Shown in pieces: positions 33,621 to 41,985 of a DNA stretch of 47,727 nt. The stretch is taken from positions 1 through 47,727 of the forward strand of contig CAIOBP010000118.1 of NCBI GenBank assembly GCA_903856295.1, given 5' to 3'. The translations under genes were made by a program, and so were the position numbers. The notes beneath the pieces are model-generated. The model was given only the letters and a program-made list of their open reading frames with translations, made no database searches and was not told where the DNA came from. The stretch comes from an uncultured Rhodospirillales bacterium (GTDB lineage Bacteria; Pseudomonadota; Alphaproteobacteria; Azospirillales; Azospirillaceae). How positions within the stretch are numbered: the first letter of the stretch is position 1; each line of letters opens with the position of its first letter.

Positions 33621-34271
33621 TCACAGGCTGGCGTAGCTGTCCAGGCCGCCGATCTGCCGGATGTTGGTGAGCATCCGTTCGGCCAGCTTGGTCGAGCTGT
33701 CGGGGAAGATGTAGATCGGGCACCTGGCGTCGAGCAGGCGGCGCGCGGACTGGTTGATCCATTCCCGGTCGATCGGGCGCAACTCCATGGCGTTCATGGT
33801 GTTCAGGCACGGGGTGGATTTGGGCAGCAGGTGGACCGGCAAGTGCAGATTCGGCGCGAAGTCATGCCCCACGAAGCGCGCCCGACGCAGTTTGACGTCG
33901 AGAACCAGCATCTGGGTATTCCAGAGCGCCACTTCCTCGGAGCAGAACTGGTTGGGCGGGACCGGTGCCGGTTCCCTCAGGCTCCAGGCCAGGGCCGCGA
34001 GCTTGCCGGCCCCTTCCTCGACCAGCAAGCGGTGCGGTGCCGTCGACCGGACGTAATGGGGGCCGATGCGGCCGCGCCAAGGGCGCGTGGTGTTCGTGGC
34101 GACATCCAGCAGCACGAAGGGACCGACCGGCCACTCGTTGAAGATGTTGTCCCACAAGGCTTCAATCTGGGCGGCGCCCCAAGGCGGAATGGAATGTCCG
34201 GCGGCGATACAACCGCGTTGCGCCTCTTCCACCAGGGTCATCAGGCGCCAAGGTTCTGATTTGACGTGCAT
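33621..34271 (-). CDS. Compact DUF262-like (GmrSD/ParB-type N-domain) protein
   Basis: The protein has 216 residues from the ATG at 34271, with an AGGAG site nine bases upstream; an extension to 34412 lacks this. Residues 20-58 follow the DUF262 pattern: SIPPWGAAQIEALWDNIFN, then WPVGPFVLL. In DUF262 proteins this motif is usually IPxFQRxxVW; here the Q-R pair is absent. The middle part keeps EEVALWNTQMLVLD, and the end is helical. DUF262 proteins are parts of type IV restriction (GmrSD) or Dnd-like systems and usually much longer. This is a single-domain variant of unknown activity. No partner nuclease is adjacent. Confidence 0.6.
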   Translation of the reverse strand: MHVKSEPWRLMTLVEEAQRGCIAAGHSIPPWGAAQIEALWDNIFNEWPVGPFVLLDVATNTTRPWRGRIGPHYVRSTAPHRLLVEEGAGKLAALAWSLREPAPVPPNQFCSEEVALWNTQMLVLDVKLRRARFVGHDFAPNLHLPVHLLPKSTPCLNTMNAMELRPIDREWINQSARRLLDARCPIYIFPDSSTKLAERMLTNIRQIGGLDSYASL

Positions 34272-34427
34272 GACTGTGTGCTCCTGGTTGCGTTGACCGC
34301 GACGGGACAGGCCGGCGTTCTGCCTGAATGCCTGGACCGAGCCATCTACACTGTAGGCGTAAATGTCCATTAACGCTGTGATGGCCAGCACAGTCGACTC
34401 GAGTCCCGTCAAATTTCACACAGCGAA

Positions 34428-34480
34428 AACGGCCCGGCCCGTTTCCAATCCGGGGAGGATCGGAAACGGGCCGGGCCGTT
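34428..34480 (-). terminator. Strong terminator after ptsN
   Basis: A perfect 19-bp stem: 34428-34446 (AACGGCCCGGCCCGTTTCC) pairs with 34462-34480, with a 15-base loop. On the minus strand the stem is followed by TTTTCG, so it terminates the hpf-ptsN transcript. Confidence 0.9.
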
Positions 34481-34506
34481 AAGCTGAAGATGAGGAGAGG
34501 GCCGCT

Positions 34507-34965
34507 CTACGCGGCGTGACTGGCGTCGGTCTGGGTCAGCAGAGCGTAGATCGCGTCGGCGCTGGTCGAGCCGCGCAACTTCTCGCAGACCGAGTTGTCC
34601 CGCAGCAAACGGGAAACCCGGGCCAGCGCCTTGAGATGATCGGCTCCGGCCTGCTCGGGAGCCAGCAGCAGGAACATCAGGTCCACCGGTTGCTCGTCGA
34701 TGGCATCGAAATCGATCGCCCGTTCCAGGCGGGCGAAAATGCCATAGACCCGGCCAAGATTCGTCAGCTTTCCGTGGGGAATGGCGATCCCCTGGCCGAC
34801 TCCGGTCGTGCCGAGACGTTCGCGCTCGAGCAGCACGTCGAAGATCATTCGCTCGTGCTGACCGGTCAACTCTGCGGCCTTGCGAGCCAACTCCTGAAGC
34901 GCCTGCTTCTTATTGCCGGCGCGAAGGTTGGCGATGATGCTGGCTGGCGTGATCAATTCAATCAT
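34507..34965 (-). CDS. ptsN: Nitrogen PTS component EIIA-Ntr
   Basis: PtsN is the last phosphoacceptor of the nitrogen phosphotransferase relay, which regulates potassium and nitrogen processes. The protein has 152 residues. The active-site histidine is H64 in GIAIPHGK, followed by the conserved VDLMFLLLAPEQAGADHLKA. It begins 36 bp after the hpf stop on the same strand and ends before a strong hairpin. No kinase (ptsP) or NPr is nearby. Confidence 0.98.
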   Translation of the reverse strand: MIELITPASIIANLRAGNKKQALQELARKAAELTGQHERMIFDVLLERERLGTTGVGQGIAIPHGKLTNLGRVYGIFARLERAIDFDAIDEQPVDLMFLLLAPEQAGADHLKALARVSRLLRDNSVCEKLRGSTSADAIYALLTQTDASHAA

Positions 34966-35001
34966 GATTTGCCGACGTGGTTGACCGGTCCGGCACAGGC
35001 G

Positions 35002-35604
35002 TTACTCGCCTTTGCCGCCGCTGCCTTTGGGGTCTACCCAGCCGACATTGCCATCGGCGCGGCGGTAGACCATGTTGAGACCGCCATGGGCGCTGTTGCG
35101 GAACATCAGCGCCGGCAGATCGGCCAACTCCATGCGCATCACCGCTTCGCCGGTGGTGAGGGTCGCGATGGGGGTGGTCATCTCGGCGATGACCATCGGC
35201 TGATGGACACCGGTCGCGACGGCGGCATGGCCGTCGTGATGATCCTCGGGCTCGGCCTGAAGAATGTACTTCTTGGCGTGGACCGGCTCGGGAGCGTCCT
35301 CGGCGCTGGAGTGGTGGCTCTTGAGCCGCTCCTTGTAGCGACGCAGGCGCTTGGCGATCTTGTCGCACGCCATGTCGAAGGCCGGGTGGGCCTGATCGGC
35401 CTCGCCGATGGTCTGAACCATGATCCCGCGGCCGACATGAACCGAGATGTCGGCCTTGAAGAGGTGGGCTTCACGTGAGAAGACGACGTTCGCCTCGATC
35501 GGCCGGCCGAAATACTTCCCAACGACGGCGTTGAGGTTATCGGCAACGTGGCTGCGCAAGGCATCTCCGACGTCAAGCTGCTTGCCTTTGACGGATAGGT
35601 GCAT
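35002..35604 (-). CDS. hpf: Ribosome hibernation promoting factor, long form
   Basis: Long HPF binds 30S subunits and dimerises 70S ribosomes into inactive 100S particles in stationary phase. The protein has 200 residues: an N-terminal HPF/YfiA domain (about 1-100) with KQLDVGDALRSHV and ANVVFSREAHLFKADISVHV, and a C-terminal dimerisation domain with LPALMFRNSAHGGLNMVYR and GNVGWVDPK. It precedes ptsN by 36 bp. A sigma-70 promoter is visible at 35676-35705. Confidence 0.97.
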   Translation of the reverse strand: MHLSVKGKQLDVGDALRSHVADNLNAVVGKYFGRPIEANVVFSREAHLFKADISVHVGRGIMVQTIGEADQAHPAFDMACDKIAKRLRRYKERLKSHHSSAEDAPEPVHAKKYILQAEPEDHHDGHAAVATGVHQPMVIAEMTTPIATLTTGEAVMRMELADLPALMFRNSAHGGLNMVYRRADGNVGWVDPKGSGGKGE

Positions 35605-35675
35605 GTCTGACTTTGTCCGGACTAATGGGTCTGCCGAGAGAGTGGGTCATGAACCTGCTCTCGGGACGGACCGGA

Positions 35676-35705
35676 AAAATAGTAGCGCTCATCGCGTGTT
35701 GTCAA
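35676..35705 (-). promoter_or_regulatory. Sigma-70-type promoter for hpf-ptsN
   Basis: Reading the minus strand, a perfect TTGACA (35705-35700) is separated by 18 bp from TATTTT (35681-35676). It lies about 72 bp upstream of the hpf start, which lets hpf-ptsN be transcribed separately from rpoN. Confidence 0.65.
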
Positions 35706-35789
35706 GGAATGCTAAAGTCGCGCCATCGGCACGCCCAAAACATCGCCCGGCGAACCCCGGCCTGTCCGTCGCTGGGTGAGTCTTTTCGG

Positions 35790-37325
35790 TTAGAAACGAA
35801 GAGATTTCTCACGGCGCCGCTGCACGGAAGACGGGATGCGCATGGCTTCCCGATATTTGGCTACCGTTCGCCTCGCAATGTCAATGCCGTCGTCGCGGAG
35901 CAGCTCAACAATCCGGTCGTCGGACAGCACGGACTCGGCGGATTCCTCGTCGATCATCGCCTTGATTCGGAAGCGCACCGCCTCGGCGGAGTGGCTGGCG
36001 CCGCCATCGGCGCCCTGAATCGAGGTGGTGAAGAAATATTTCAGTTCGAAGACGCCTCTCGGAGTCACCATGAATTTGTTGCTGGTGACTCGGCTGACCG
36101 TCGACTCGTGCATGCCGATCACCTCGGCGATGTCCCGGAGAATCAGCGGTTTGAGGTGCTGGACGCCGTTGACGAAAAAGGCGTCCTGGCGGCGCACGAT
36201 TTCGGACGCCACCTTGAGAATCGTGGTCGCCCGCTGGTGCAGCGACTTCAACAGCCAGTTGGCGGAATTCAGGCGTTCCGAGAGGTATTCCCGCTCGGCC
36301 TTCGAGCGCAACTCACTGTTCACCTTGGTGAAATAGCGCTGATTGACCAGCAGGCGGGGCAGGGTGTCGGGGTTCAGCTCGACGATCCAGCCGCCGCCGG
36401 CCTGGGCGCGCATCAGAATATCGGGGGTGACCGGCTGCGCCGGAGCATGGTCGAAGGCCAGGGCGGGCTTGGGGTTGAGCTTGCGGATTTCCGCCAGCAT
36501 GTCGGTGATGTCCTCGGCGTCGACGCCGCAGGCCTTGATCAGGGCCGCCATGTTGCGCGCCGCCAGCAACTCGAGATTATCGAGCAGGGCGGCCATCGCC
36601 GGGTCGAGTCGGTCCAGTTCCCGCAACTGGATGGCCAGGCATTCCTTGAGGGAGCGGGCGAAAATTCCCGGCGGATCGAAGCGCTGCACCTGCTCCAGCA
36701 CCCGCTCGATGTCGTTCAAGGTGCAGCCGAGCTGGCTGGCGAGGTCGGCGAGGTCGGCGGTGAGGTAACCGGTTTCGTCGAGCAAATCGATCAGGGCGGT
36801 GCCGATCAGCCGGTCGGCCGGAGTGGCGATATCGACATTGAGCTGGCTCAGCAGGTGATCGCGCAGGGTGATGTCGCCCGAGAGCGTCTGCTCAAGGTTG
36901 GGATCGCTCTCGTCGAATCCGGAGCCGCCGCCGCCGCTGTTGCTCCACTGGCCCAGGGTTTCGCCGTCGCCCATGGTGTTGTCGGCGGAACTGCCATTGG
37001 TCCAGACATTCTCGAAGTCGGTGTCCAGCGGGCTGTCGCCGGCGCCGGGCATGGTCTCCGAGGTGGTGAAGTCGAGGGTGTCGCGCTGGGCGGGCTCTGA
37101 GTCGGGGGGCGGGGGTGGTTCGGCGCCGGCGGGCTCGAAACCATCGTTACTCTCGGGACCGGGGCCGTCGTCGCGCTCGAGCAGCGGGTTCTGCTCGATC
37201 TCGCGGTCGATGAAGTCGGAAAGCTCCATGTTCGACAGTTGCAGCAGCTTGATCGCCTGCTGCAGCTGCGGCGTCATCACCAGGGTCTGGGACTGTCTGA
37301 GGTCTAGTCGCTGTGAAAGCGCCAT
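35790..37325 (-). CDS. rpoN: RNA polymerase sigma-54 factor
   Basis: RpoN directs transcription from -24/-12 promoters with enhancer-binding activators. The protein has 511 residues. Region I is QTLVMTPQLQQAIKLLQLSN with the glutamine-rich start; the acidic, proline-rich region II follows (about 50-130). The core-binding domain and the C-terminal helix-turn-helix (LRDIAEVIGMHESTVSRVTS) are present, and the RpoN box is ARRTVAKYREAMRIPSS near the end. It lies between lptB and hpf, the standard arrangement. Three 15-bp tandem repeats lie just upstream of its start. Confidence 0.98.
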   Translation of the reverse strand: MALSQRLDLRQSQTLVMTPQLQQAIKLLQLSNMELSDFIDREIEQNPLLERDDGPGPESNDGFEPAGAEPPPPPDSEPAQRDTLDFTTSETMPGAGDSPLDTDFENVWTNGSSADNTMGDGETLGQWSNSGGGGSGFDESDPNLEQTLSGDITLRDHLLSQLNVDIATPADRLIGTALIDLLDETGYLTADLADLASQLGCTLNDIERVLEQVQRFDPPGIFARSLKECLAIQLRELDRLDPAMAALLDNLELLAARNMAALIKACGVDAEDITDMLAEIRKLNPKPALAFDHAPAQPVTPDILMRAQAGGGWIVELNPDTLPRLLVNQRYFTKVNSELRSKAEREYLSERLNSANWLLKSLHQRATTILKVASEIVRRQDAFFVNGVQHLKPLILRDIAEVIGMHESTVSRVTSNKFMVTPRGVFELKYFFTTSIQGADGGASHSAEAVRFRIKAMIDEESAESVLSDDRIVELLRDDGIDIARRTVAKYREAMRIPSSVQRRREKSLRF

Positions 37326-37345
37326 GGTCCGACTACGCGTTCCGT

Positions 37346-37390
37346 ATGATGCCGTCCGGGATGATGCCGTCCGGGATGATGCCGTCCGGG
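37346..37390. repeat. Three perfect 15-bp tandem copies upstream of rpoN
   Basis: ATGATGCCGTCCGGG occurs at 37346-37360, 37361-37375 and 37376-37390, without differences. The array ends 20 bp from the rpoN start and fills much of the 113-bp gap after the lptB stop, so copy number could alter rpoN expression. Confidence 0.95.
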
Positions 37391-37438
37391 CGGGCCGCCA
37401 GGAGCCCTGATTCGCGCCCGCCCCGGCGGGGAGGCCGC

Positions 37439-38209
37439 CTAGAGGCTGAATCTCTCGCCCAGGTAAACCCTCCGCACATCCTCATGGGCGACGATGTCGG
37501 CTGGCGTGCCCTCCATGAGTATCACACCTTCATGCACAATGTATGCCCGATCTACGATGTCCAGGGTCTCACGGACGTTGTGGTCGGTGATGAGGATGCC
37601 GATCCCCCGGTCGCGCAGGTGGCGGATGAGTTCGCGTATCTCATTGACGGCAATGGGATCGATGCCGGCCAAGGGCTCGTCGAGCAGGATGAAATGGGGC
37701 TGGGTGGCCAGTGCCCGCGCTATTTCGACGCGCCTGCGTTCCCCGCCCGAAAGCGCCAGCGCCGGCGCCCTGCGAATGTGGGTGATCGAGAATTCGGCCA
37801 GCAGTTCGTCGAGCATCGCCTCACGGGCGTCGTGGTCCTTTTCCACCACCTCGAGCACGGCGCGGATGTTGTTCTCGACGGTCAGGCCCCGGAAAATCGA
37901 CGCTTCCTGAGGCAGGTAGCCGATCCCGAGTCGCGCCCGCCGGTACATCGGCAGGCTGGTGATGTCGGTGCCGTCGAGGGTGATCGTCCCGTAATCGGCG
38001 GCGATCAGACCGGTGATCATGTAGAAGCAGGTGGTCTTGCCGGCACCGTTGGGGCCGAGAATGCCGACGGCCTCGCCCCGCTGCACCGACACGCTGACGC
38101 CGCGCAACACCGGCCGCTGCTTGTAGCTCTTGCCGAGATTATGGGCGACCAGCCCGCTGGTGGGGGCGGAGACGGGGGCGTGACGGGCGGGGGAAGGGGC
38201 GTGGTCCAT
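37439..38209 (-). CDS. lptB: LPS export ABC transporter ATP-binding protein LptB
   Basis: LptB is the ATPase that drives LPS extraction from the inner membrane with LptF and LptG. The protein has 256 residues. Walker A is GPNGAGKTT, the Q-loop is [13 protein letters not shown], the signature is [15 protein letters not shown], Walker B is [13 protein letters not shown], and the switch histidine is in [11 protein letters not shown]. It carries an extra low-complexity N-terminal tail of about 20 residues. It follows lptA by 43 bp. Confidence 0.98.
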   Translation of the reverse strand: MDHAPSPARHAPVSAPTSGLVAHNLGKSYKQRPVLRGVSVSVQRGEAVGILGPNGAGKTTCFYMITGLIAADYGTITLDGTDITSLPMYRRARLGIGYLPQEASIFRGLTVENNIRAVLEVVEKDHDAREAMLDELLAEFSITHIRRAPALALSGGERRRVEIARALATQPHFILLDEPLAGIDPIAVNEIRELIRHLRDRGIGILITDHNVRETLDIVDRAYIVHEGVILMEGTPADIVAHEDVRRVYLGERFSL

Positions 38210-38252
38210 GCGCGGGACGGGACTCCAGGGGAGAGCGTTCAGGAAAATCGGC

Positions 38253-39203
38253 TCAGTTGCGGGGCTTGTCCTGACCGGGGTGTGTCCTGGTGGGATCGTT
38301 TTTCGGAATCAGCAGCCCTTCGACGCGTTTTCCGGAGCCGAGCACGCGGTTGACGTGGGTTTTCATGTTCATCTCGGCGGCGTCGCCGTTGATCTGGTCG
38401 GTGCCGCGGGTGATCCGGACATTGTCTTTCAGCACCGCGATTTCGGTGGCCGCCGAATAGAGCACCCGGTCGCAGCGCGCGACGTCCTGGGCGGTGGTGA
38501 TCACGACGTTGCCGACACCGTCGAGCCGGTCCAGGCTGGAGTTGGCGGTCGTCTCCTCACCCGGCTTCGCCGTTCCGGCCGGTTTTTTCACGGGGGCCGG
38601 GGCGGCGCCAGCCGCGGGCGGCGGGCTTTCGGCGAAATGGGCAATCAGCACGTCGGCGCGCAGGCGGTCGTCCTTGCGCACCGCGATGGCGTCGCCGCGT
38701 GCCACGGCCAGCTTGGTGGTTTCGTAATATTCCAGGCTGTCGCGGGCGGTGACGACGTCGGTCTTGGACAGCAGCCGCAAGCCCCGGCCGGTGATGATGC
38801 CGGCCTGCTTGTCGACGTCGTAGACGCCGCGATCCCCGAATATCTCCTGGGACGGCGTGACGATGTGGACGCTGCCTTCGGCGGTGATGCGGAACACCTC
38901 GGCGCCCTTGTCCTTGCTCTCCCGGTAGAAGGCGGTCAGGACGTCGGCGTGGATGGTGCTGGTGCCGCGAACGGCGCTGGCGTGGCCGCGCGCGACATAG
39001 GCCTTCTGGTCCTGATGCCATTCGATGGCGTTGTCGGCCTGGATGTCCAGCGGCTGCTTGCCGGCGCTGCCACTCGGCAGCGTGGTGGATTCGGCGGCGC
39101 CGGCCGGAGCCGCTCCGAGCAGCAGCGCTCCGAGCAACAACGCTCTGGGCAGCAGCGCGGAAATCATCCGGAAACCGTCAGGGTGGGCGGGGGTTGCGAT
39201 CAT
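38253..39203 (-). CDS. lptA: LPS transport periplasmic protein LptA
   Basis: LptA forms the periplasmic bridge that carries LPS to the outer membrane. The protein has 316 residues, longer than E. coli LptA (185). The signal peptide is rich in leucine ([18 protein letters not shown]). The OstA/LptA beta-jellyroll follows: [20 protein letters not shown], then [19 protein letters not shown] proline-alanine linker (about 195-220) splits the domain, which explains the length. The ATG overlaps the lptC stop as ATGA; an ATG at 39167 is an alternative. Confidence 0.93.
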   Translation of the reverse strand: MIATPAHPDGFRMISALLPRALLLGALLLGAAPAGAAESTTLPSGSAGKQPLDIQADNAIEWHQDQKAYVARGHASAVRGTSTIHADVLTAFYRESKDKGAEVFRITAEGSVHIVTPSQEIFGDRGVYDVDKQAGIITGRGLRLLSKTDVVTARDSLEYYETTKLAVARGDAIAVRKDDRLRADVLIAHFAESPPPAAGAAPAPVKKPAGTAKPGEETTANSSLDRLDGVGNVVITTAQDVARCDRVLYSAATEIAVLKDNVRITRGTDQINGDAAEMNMKTHVNRVLGSGKRVEGLLIPKNDPTRTHPGQDKPRN

Positions 39204-39937
39204 TGGGGAGGCACGCCGGCGGTTGGGCTCTGCTGGGGAGAGGTGCCGGAAAGCACCCGGGCGCTGGACGAGGGGGTGAAGGAGATGATTTTGCCATAAT
39301 CGGTAGCCACGAAACCATCGGCGTGGATTTCGCCGTTCGGGCCATGACCGGTAACCGTGTGGTTGCCCCAGGCGTTGCCGGTCTTGGTGTCGACCTCGGC
39401 CTCGTCGGTGACGAACTCGAACCCGTCGTCGCGCAAGAGGTGGACATTCTCCAGCATCAACAGCCGGCCGTCATCCTGATTGTAACGTCCGCGATCGGAA
39501 GTCACGGTCACCCAACTGCCGTTGGTCTGAGTCACCTCGCCCTCAAGCCGGACCAGATCGACCAGATTGGGCGCGCCCGGCACCAGGGTGGCGCTCTTCG
39601 CATTGAGCGAGAACGGACGGTTCTGCTTGTCCCGGCTGAGGTAGCGGGCGTTGACCATGGTGGTCTGGCTTTTGTCGATCTTGCTGGACTCGCCCTGGCT
39701 GGCGCTGATGTAGGGCCAGGATGCGACCAAAGCGACCAGGGTCAGGGCCAGCAGCGGCAGGCCGATCTTGAGCTGGCGCACCAACTGGGAATGCCGCTCG
39801 TTGAGAATGCGCGGCTCGCCGTGGCCGCGCCCCTGGCGCATCCAGTTGGGCAGGCCGCCGGGCTGGCGCTCCGTCTTCGCCATCGGTTCTCTGGTCGAAG
39901 CCGCCGGACTTGGGCGAAGAATACCGGGAGCGCTCAT
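39200..39937 (-). CDS. lptC: LPS export protein LptC
   Basis: LptC is the inner-membrane-anchored link between LptBFG and LptA. The protein has 245 residues: a cytoplasmic N-terminal tail, a single membrane helix at about 57-74 (LKIGLPLLALTLVALVASW), and a periplasmic OstA-like domain with LVRLEGEVTQTNGSWVTVT and DTKTGNAWGNHTVTGHGPNG. The start overlaps the kdsD stop (ATGA). The order kdsD-lptC-lptA-lptB is conserved, but kdsC, found between them in enterobacteria, is absent. Confidence 0.94.
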   Translation of the reverse strand: MSAPGILRPSPAASTREPMAKTERQPGGLPNWMRQGRGHGEPRILNERHSQLVRQLKIGLPLLALTLVALVASWPYISASQGESSKIDKSQTTMVNARYLSRDKQNRPFSLNAKSATLVPGAPNLVDLVRLEGEVTQTNGSWVTVTSDRGRYNQDDGRLLMLENVHLLRDDGFEFVTDEAEVDTKTGNAWGNHTVTGHGPNGEIHADGFVATDYGKIISFTPSSSARVLSGTSPQQSPTAGVPPQ

Positions 39938-40923
39938 GCCACCCCCGTTCTGAGGCAGTCGTGAATGTGAATGATGCCGATCGGCTGGTCGTCCTCGGTG
40001 ACGAACAGGCTGGTGATGCAGAGGGTGTTCATCTGGCCGATCGCCTCGGCGACCAGCGCGCCCGGCCGGATGGTCTTCGGCTTGCGGGTCATCACGGTTT
40101 CGGCGGCGGCGGCGAGCAGCTCGGGGTTCATGTGGCGGCGCAGATCGCCGTCGGTGATGATGCCGGCCAGCAGCCCCTGATCATCGACGATGCCGACGCA
40201 GCCGAATCGGCCCCGGGTCATGGTCAGGATCACGTTGGCCATCGGCGTGAGCAGGGGCGCCACCGGCAACTCGCCGCCCTTGTGCATGACGTCGCAGACC
40301 CGCAGCAACTGCCGGCCGAGCTGACCGCCGGGGTGGAACACGTAGAAATCGGTCGCCGAGAAGCCGCGCCGCTCGTAAAGCGCCACCGCGAGGGCGTCGC
40401 CGAGGGCCAGCATCATGGTGGTCGAGGTGGTGGGAGCCAGCCCGAGCGGGCAGGCCTCGGGCGCGGACGGCAGTTGCAACAGGATGTCCGCCTGTTCGGC
40501 CAGGGTGGAGGCGGCGTTGCGGGTGACCGCGATCAGCGGAATGCCGAAACGGCGGGTGTAAGCGATGAGGTCGGCCAGTTCGCTGGTTTCACCGGAATTG
40601 GACAGCGCGAGCACGACGTCGTTGCGGGCGATCATGCCCAGATCGCCGTGGCTGGCCTCGCCGGGATGGACGAACTGGGACGGCGTGCCGGTGGAGGCGA
40701 AGGTCGCGGTGATCTTCTTGGCGATGTGGCCGCTCTTGCCCATGCCGGTGACCACCACCCGTCCCTGGACGGCGGCGAGGCAGGTCAGCGCCTTCTCGAA
40801 GGTGTCGCCGAGGGTGTCGGCGAGGCGCAGCAACGCGTCGGCTTCGAGACGGAGAACACGGGCGGCGCTGGTGCGGCCGGATTCGGTCGAGGTGGGGGCG
40901 CTTGAGGTCATGCTTCGCTTCAT
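39934..40923 (-). CDS. kdsD: Arabinose-5-phosphate isomerase KdsD/KpsF
   Basis: The enzyme converts ribulose-5-phosphate to arabinose-5-phosphate, the first step to Kdo for LPS. The protein has 329 residues from the ATG at 40923; an ATG at 40911 is equally possible. The SIS isomerase domain (about 35-180) has VVVTGMGKSGHIAKK and NSGETSELADLIAYTRR, with VHPGEASHGDLGMI. Two CBS domains complete the C-terminus (DVMHKGGELPVAPLLTPM and VMTRKPKTIRPGALVAEAIG). It follows rnd and couples to lptC. Confidence 0.96.
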   Translation of the reverse strand: MKRSMTSSAPTSTESGRTSAARVLRLEADALLRLADTLGDTFEKALTCLAAVQGRVVVTGMGKSGHIAKKITATFASTGTPSQFVHPGEASHGDLGMIARNDVVLALSNSGETSELADLIAYTRRFGIPLIAVTRNAASTLAEQADILLQLPSAPEACPLGLAPTTSTTMMLALGDALAVALYERRGFSATDFYVFHPGGQLGRQLLRVCDVMHKGGELPVAPLLTPMANVILTMTRGRFGCVGIVDDQGLLAGIITDGDLRRHMNPELLAAAAETVMTRKPKTIRPGALVAEAIGQMNTLCITSLFVTEDDQPIGIIHIHDCLRTGVA

Positions 40924-40995
40924 TGCTTCAACGCGATGACAGCACATTAGCGCTAAGAACCGGCTTTCGTCACCCCCGGCGTGAGCGTTGGCCCC

Positions 40996-41607
40996 TCAGT
41001 GGGAAAGAATATCGGGATCGTCCCAGCCGCCGAGGTCCAGCAGCGCCCGCGTCGGCAGGAAGCGGAAGCAGCCTTCGGCCAGATGGCGGCGGCCTTCCCG
41101 CTCCAGCAACTCGTCGAGGCGGCTGCGCAGGGCATGGAGGTGGAGCACGTCGGAGGCGGCGTACTTCAATTGCTCGGATGAAAGCTCGGCGGCGCCCCAG
41201 TCCGAGGTTTGCTGCTGCTTGGAAAGCTCGACCCCCAGCAGCTCCTTGCACAAATCCTTGAGACCGTGCCGGTCGGTGAAGGTGCGCACCAGCCGGGCCG
41301 CGACCTTGGTGCAATAGACCGGCTCCACCACGATGCCCATGTAGCGGTACACGGTGGCGATGTCGAAGCGGGCGAAATGGAACAGCTTGGTCACCGAGGC
41401 GTCGGTCAGCAGCCGCCGGAGGTTGGGCGCGCGGAAGTCGCCATTGCGGAACTGGACGATGTGGGCGGTGCCGTCGCCGGCCGAAAGCTGGACCAGACAC
41501 AGCCGGTCGCGATGGGGGTTGAGGCCCATGGTCTCGGTATCGATCGCGACGCTGCCGTTCCAGACCAACCCCTCGGGAAGGTCGCCGTCGTGAAGATCGA
41601 TGGGCAT
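40996..41607 (-). CDS. rnd: Ribonuclease D, short form
   Basis: RNase D is a 3'-5' exonuclease of the DEDD family that trims tRNA 3' ends. The protein has 203 residues, the short form without C-terminal HRDC domains. The start at 41607 has a GGAG site nine bases upstream; the longer frame to 41871 runs through a tRNA and is rejected. The catalytic acids are in SVAIDTETMGLNP (D, E), HFARFDIATVYR (D) and YAASDVLHLHALR (D with the downstream Y region). Context: a tRNA-Leu gene lies upstream on the same strand with its own terminator, and kdsD downstream. Confidence 0.95.
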   Translation of the reverse strand: MPIDLHDGDLPEGLVWNGSVAIDTETMGLNPHRDRLCLVQLSAGDGTAHIVQFRNGDFRAPNLRRLLTDASVTKLFHFARFDIATVYRYMGIVVEPVYCTKVAARLVRTFTDRHGLKDLCKELLGVELSKQQQTSDWGAAELSSEQLKYAASDVLHLHALRSRLDELLEREGRRHLAEGCFRFLPTRALLDLGGWDDPDILSH

Positions 41608-41677
41608 GGGCGTTGTCTCCGCTGCGGGGCCGGCGTCGCCGGCCGAAATCGACGTCGCCCGGCCCGGCCGGCTGGGC

Positions 41678-41710
41678 AAAAAAACAACCCCGGCCGCAAT
41701 CGGCTCGGGG
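41678..41710 (-). terminator. Rho-independent terminator of tRNA-Leu
   Basis: On the minus strand, CCCCGAGCCG pairs with CGGCCGGGG (41710-41688) across a short ATTG loop, followed by TTG and a run of seven T ending at 41678. It lies between the tRNA and rnd. Confidence 0.88.
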
Positions 41711-41729
41711 TCCTCACAACGTCCAGATA

Positions 41730-41816
41730 TGGTGCCCAGGAGAAGACTCGAACTTCCACGACATTTCTGCCACAGGTACCTGAAACCTGCGCGTCTACCA
41801 ATTCCGCCACCTGGGC
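41730..41816 (-). tRNA. tRNA-Leu (anticodon CAG)
   Basis: The gene spans 87 bases including an encoded CCA. The acceptor stem GCCCAGG (41816-41810) pairs with CCTGGGC (41740-41734). The D-loop contains GGTAGACGC and the T-arm GTTCGAGTC. The anticodon stem CAGGT/ACCTG encloses the loop TTCAGGT, with anticodon CAG. A variable arm TGTCGTGGAA is consistent with a class II leucine tRNA. Confidence 0.96.
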
Positions 41817-41985
41817 TCATGTGGGGTCTTGTGTGCGGCGATTTCCTATAGCCCTGGCACGGGTCTGTCAACGGCTTTTCGCGACCGGCTCAAGTTCTTT
41901 GTCATTTCAGGAGGGGTGGCCGCCGGCCGTCGAGAACTATGTTAGTTTCGATCGCATGGGATTGAGGCATTCACAGGGGGAAGCG

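Noticed and set aside
35613-37100. 495-codon plus-strand frame opposite rpoN
   Set aside because: Antisense shadow; rpoN is unambiguous.
24570-37390. CRISPR-like arrays at the three-copy 15-bp repeats
   Set aside because: Copies are directly abutting with no spacers and the units are too short.
40996-41871. Longer rnd reading frame starting at 41871
   Set aside because: The extra 88 codons run through the tRNA-Leu gene and its terminator; the ATG at 41607 has a proper ribosome site.
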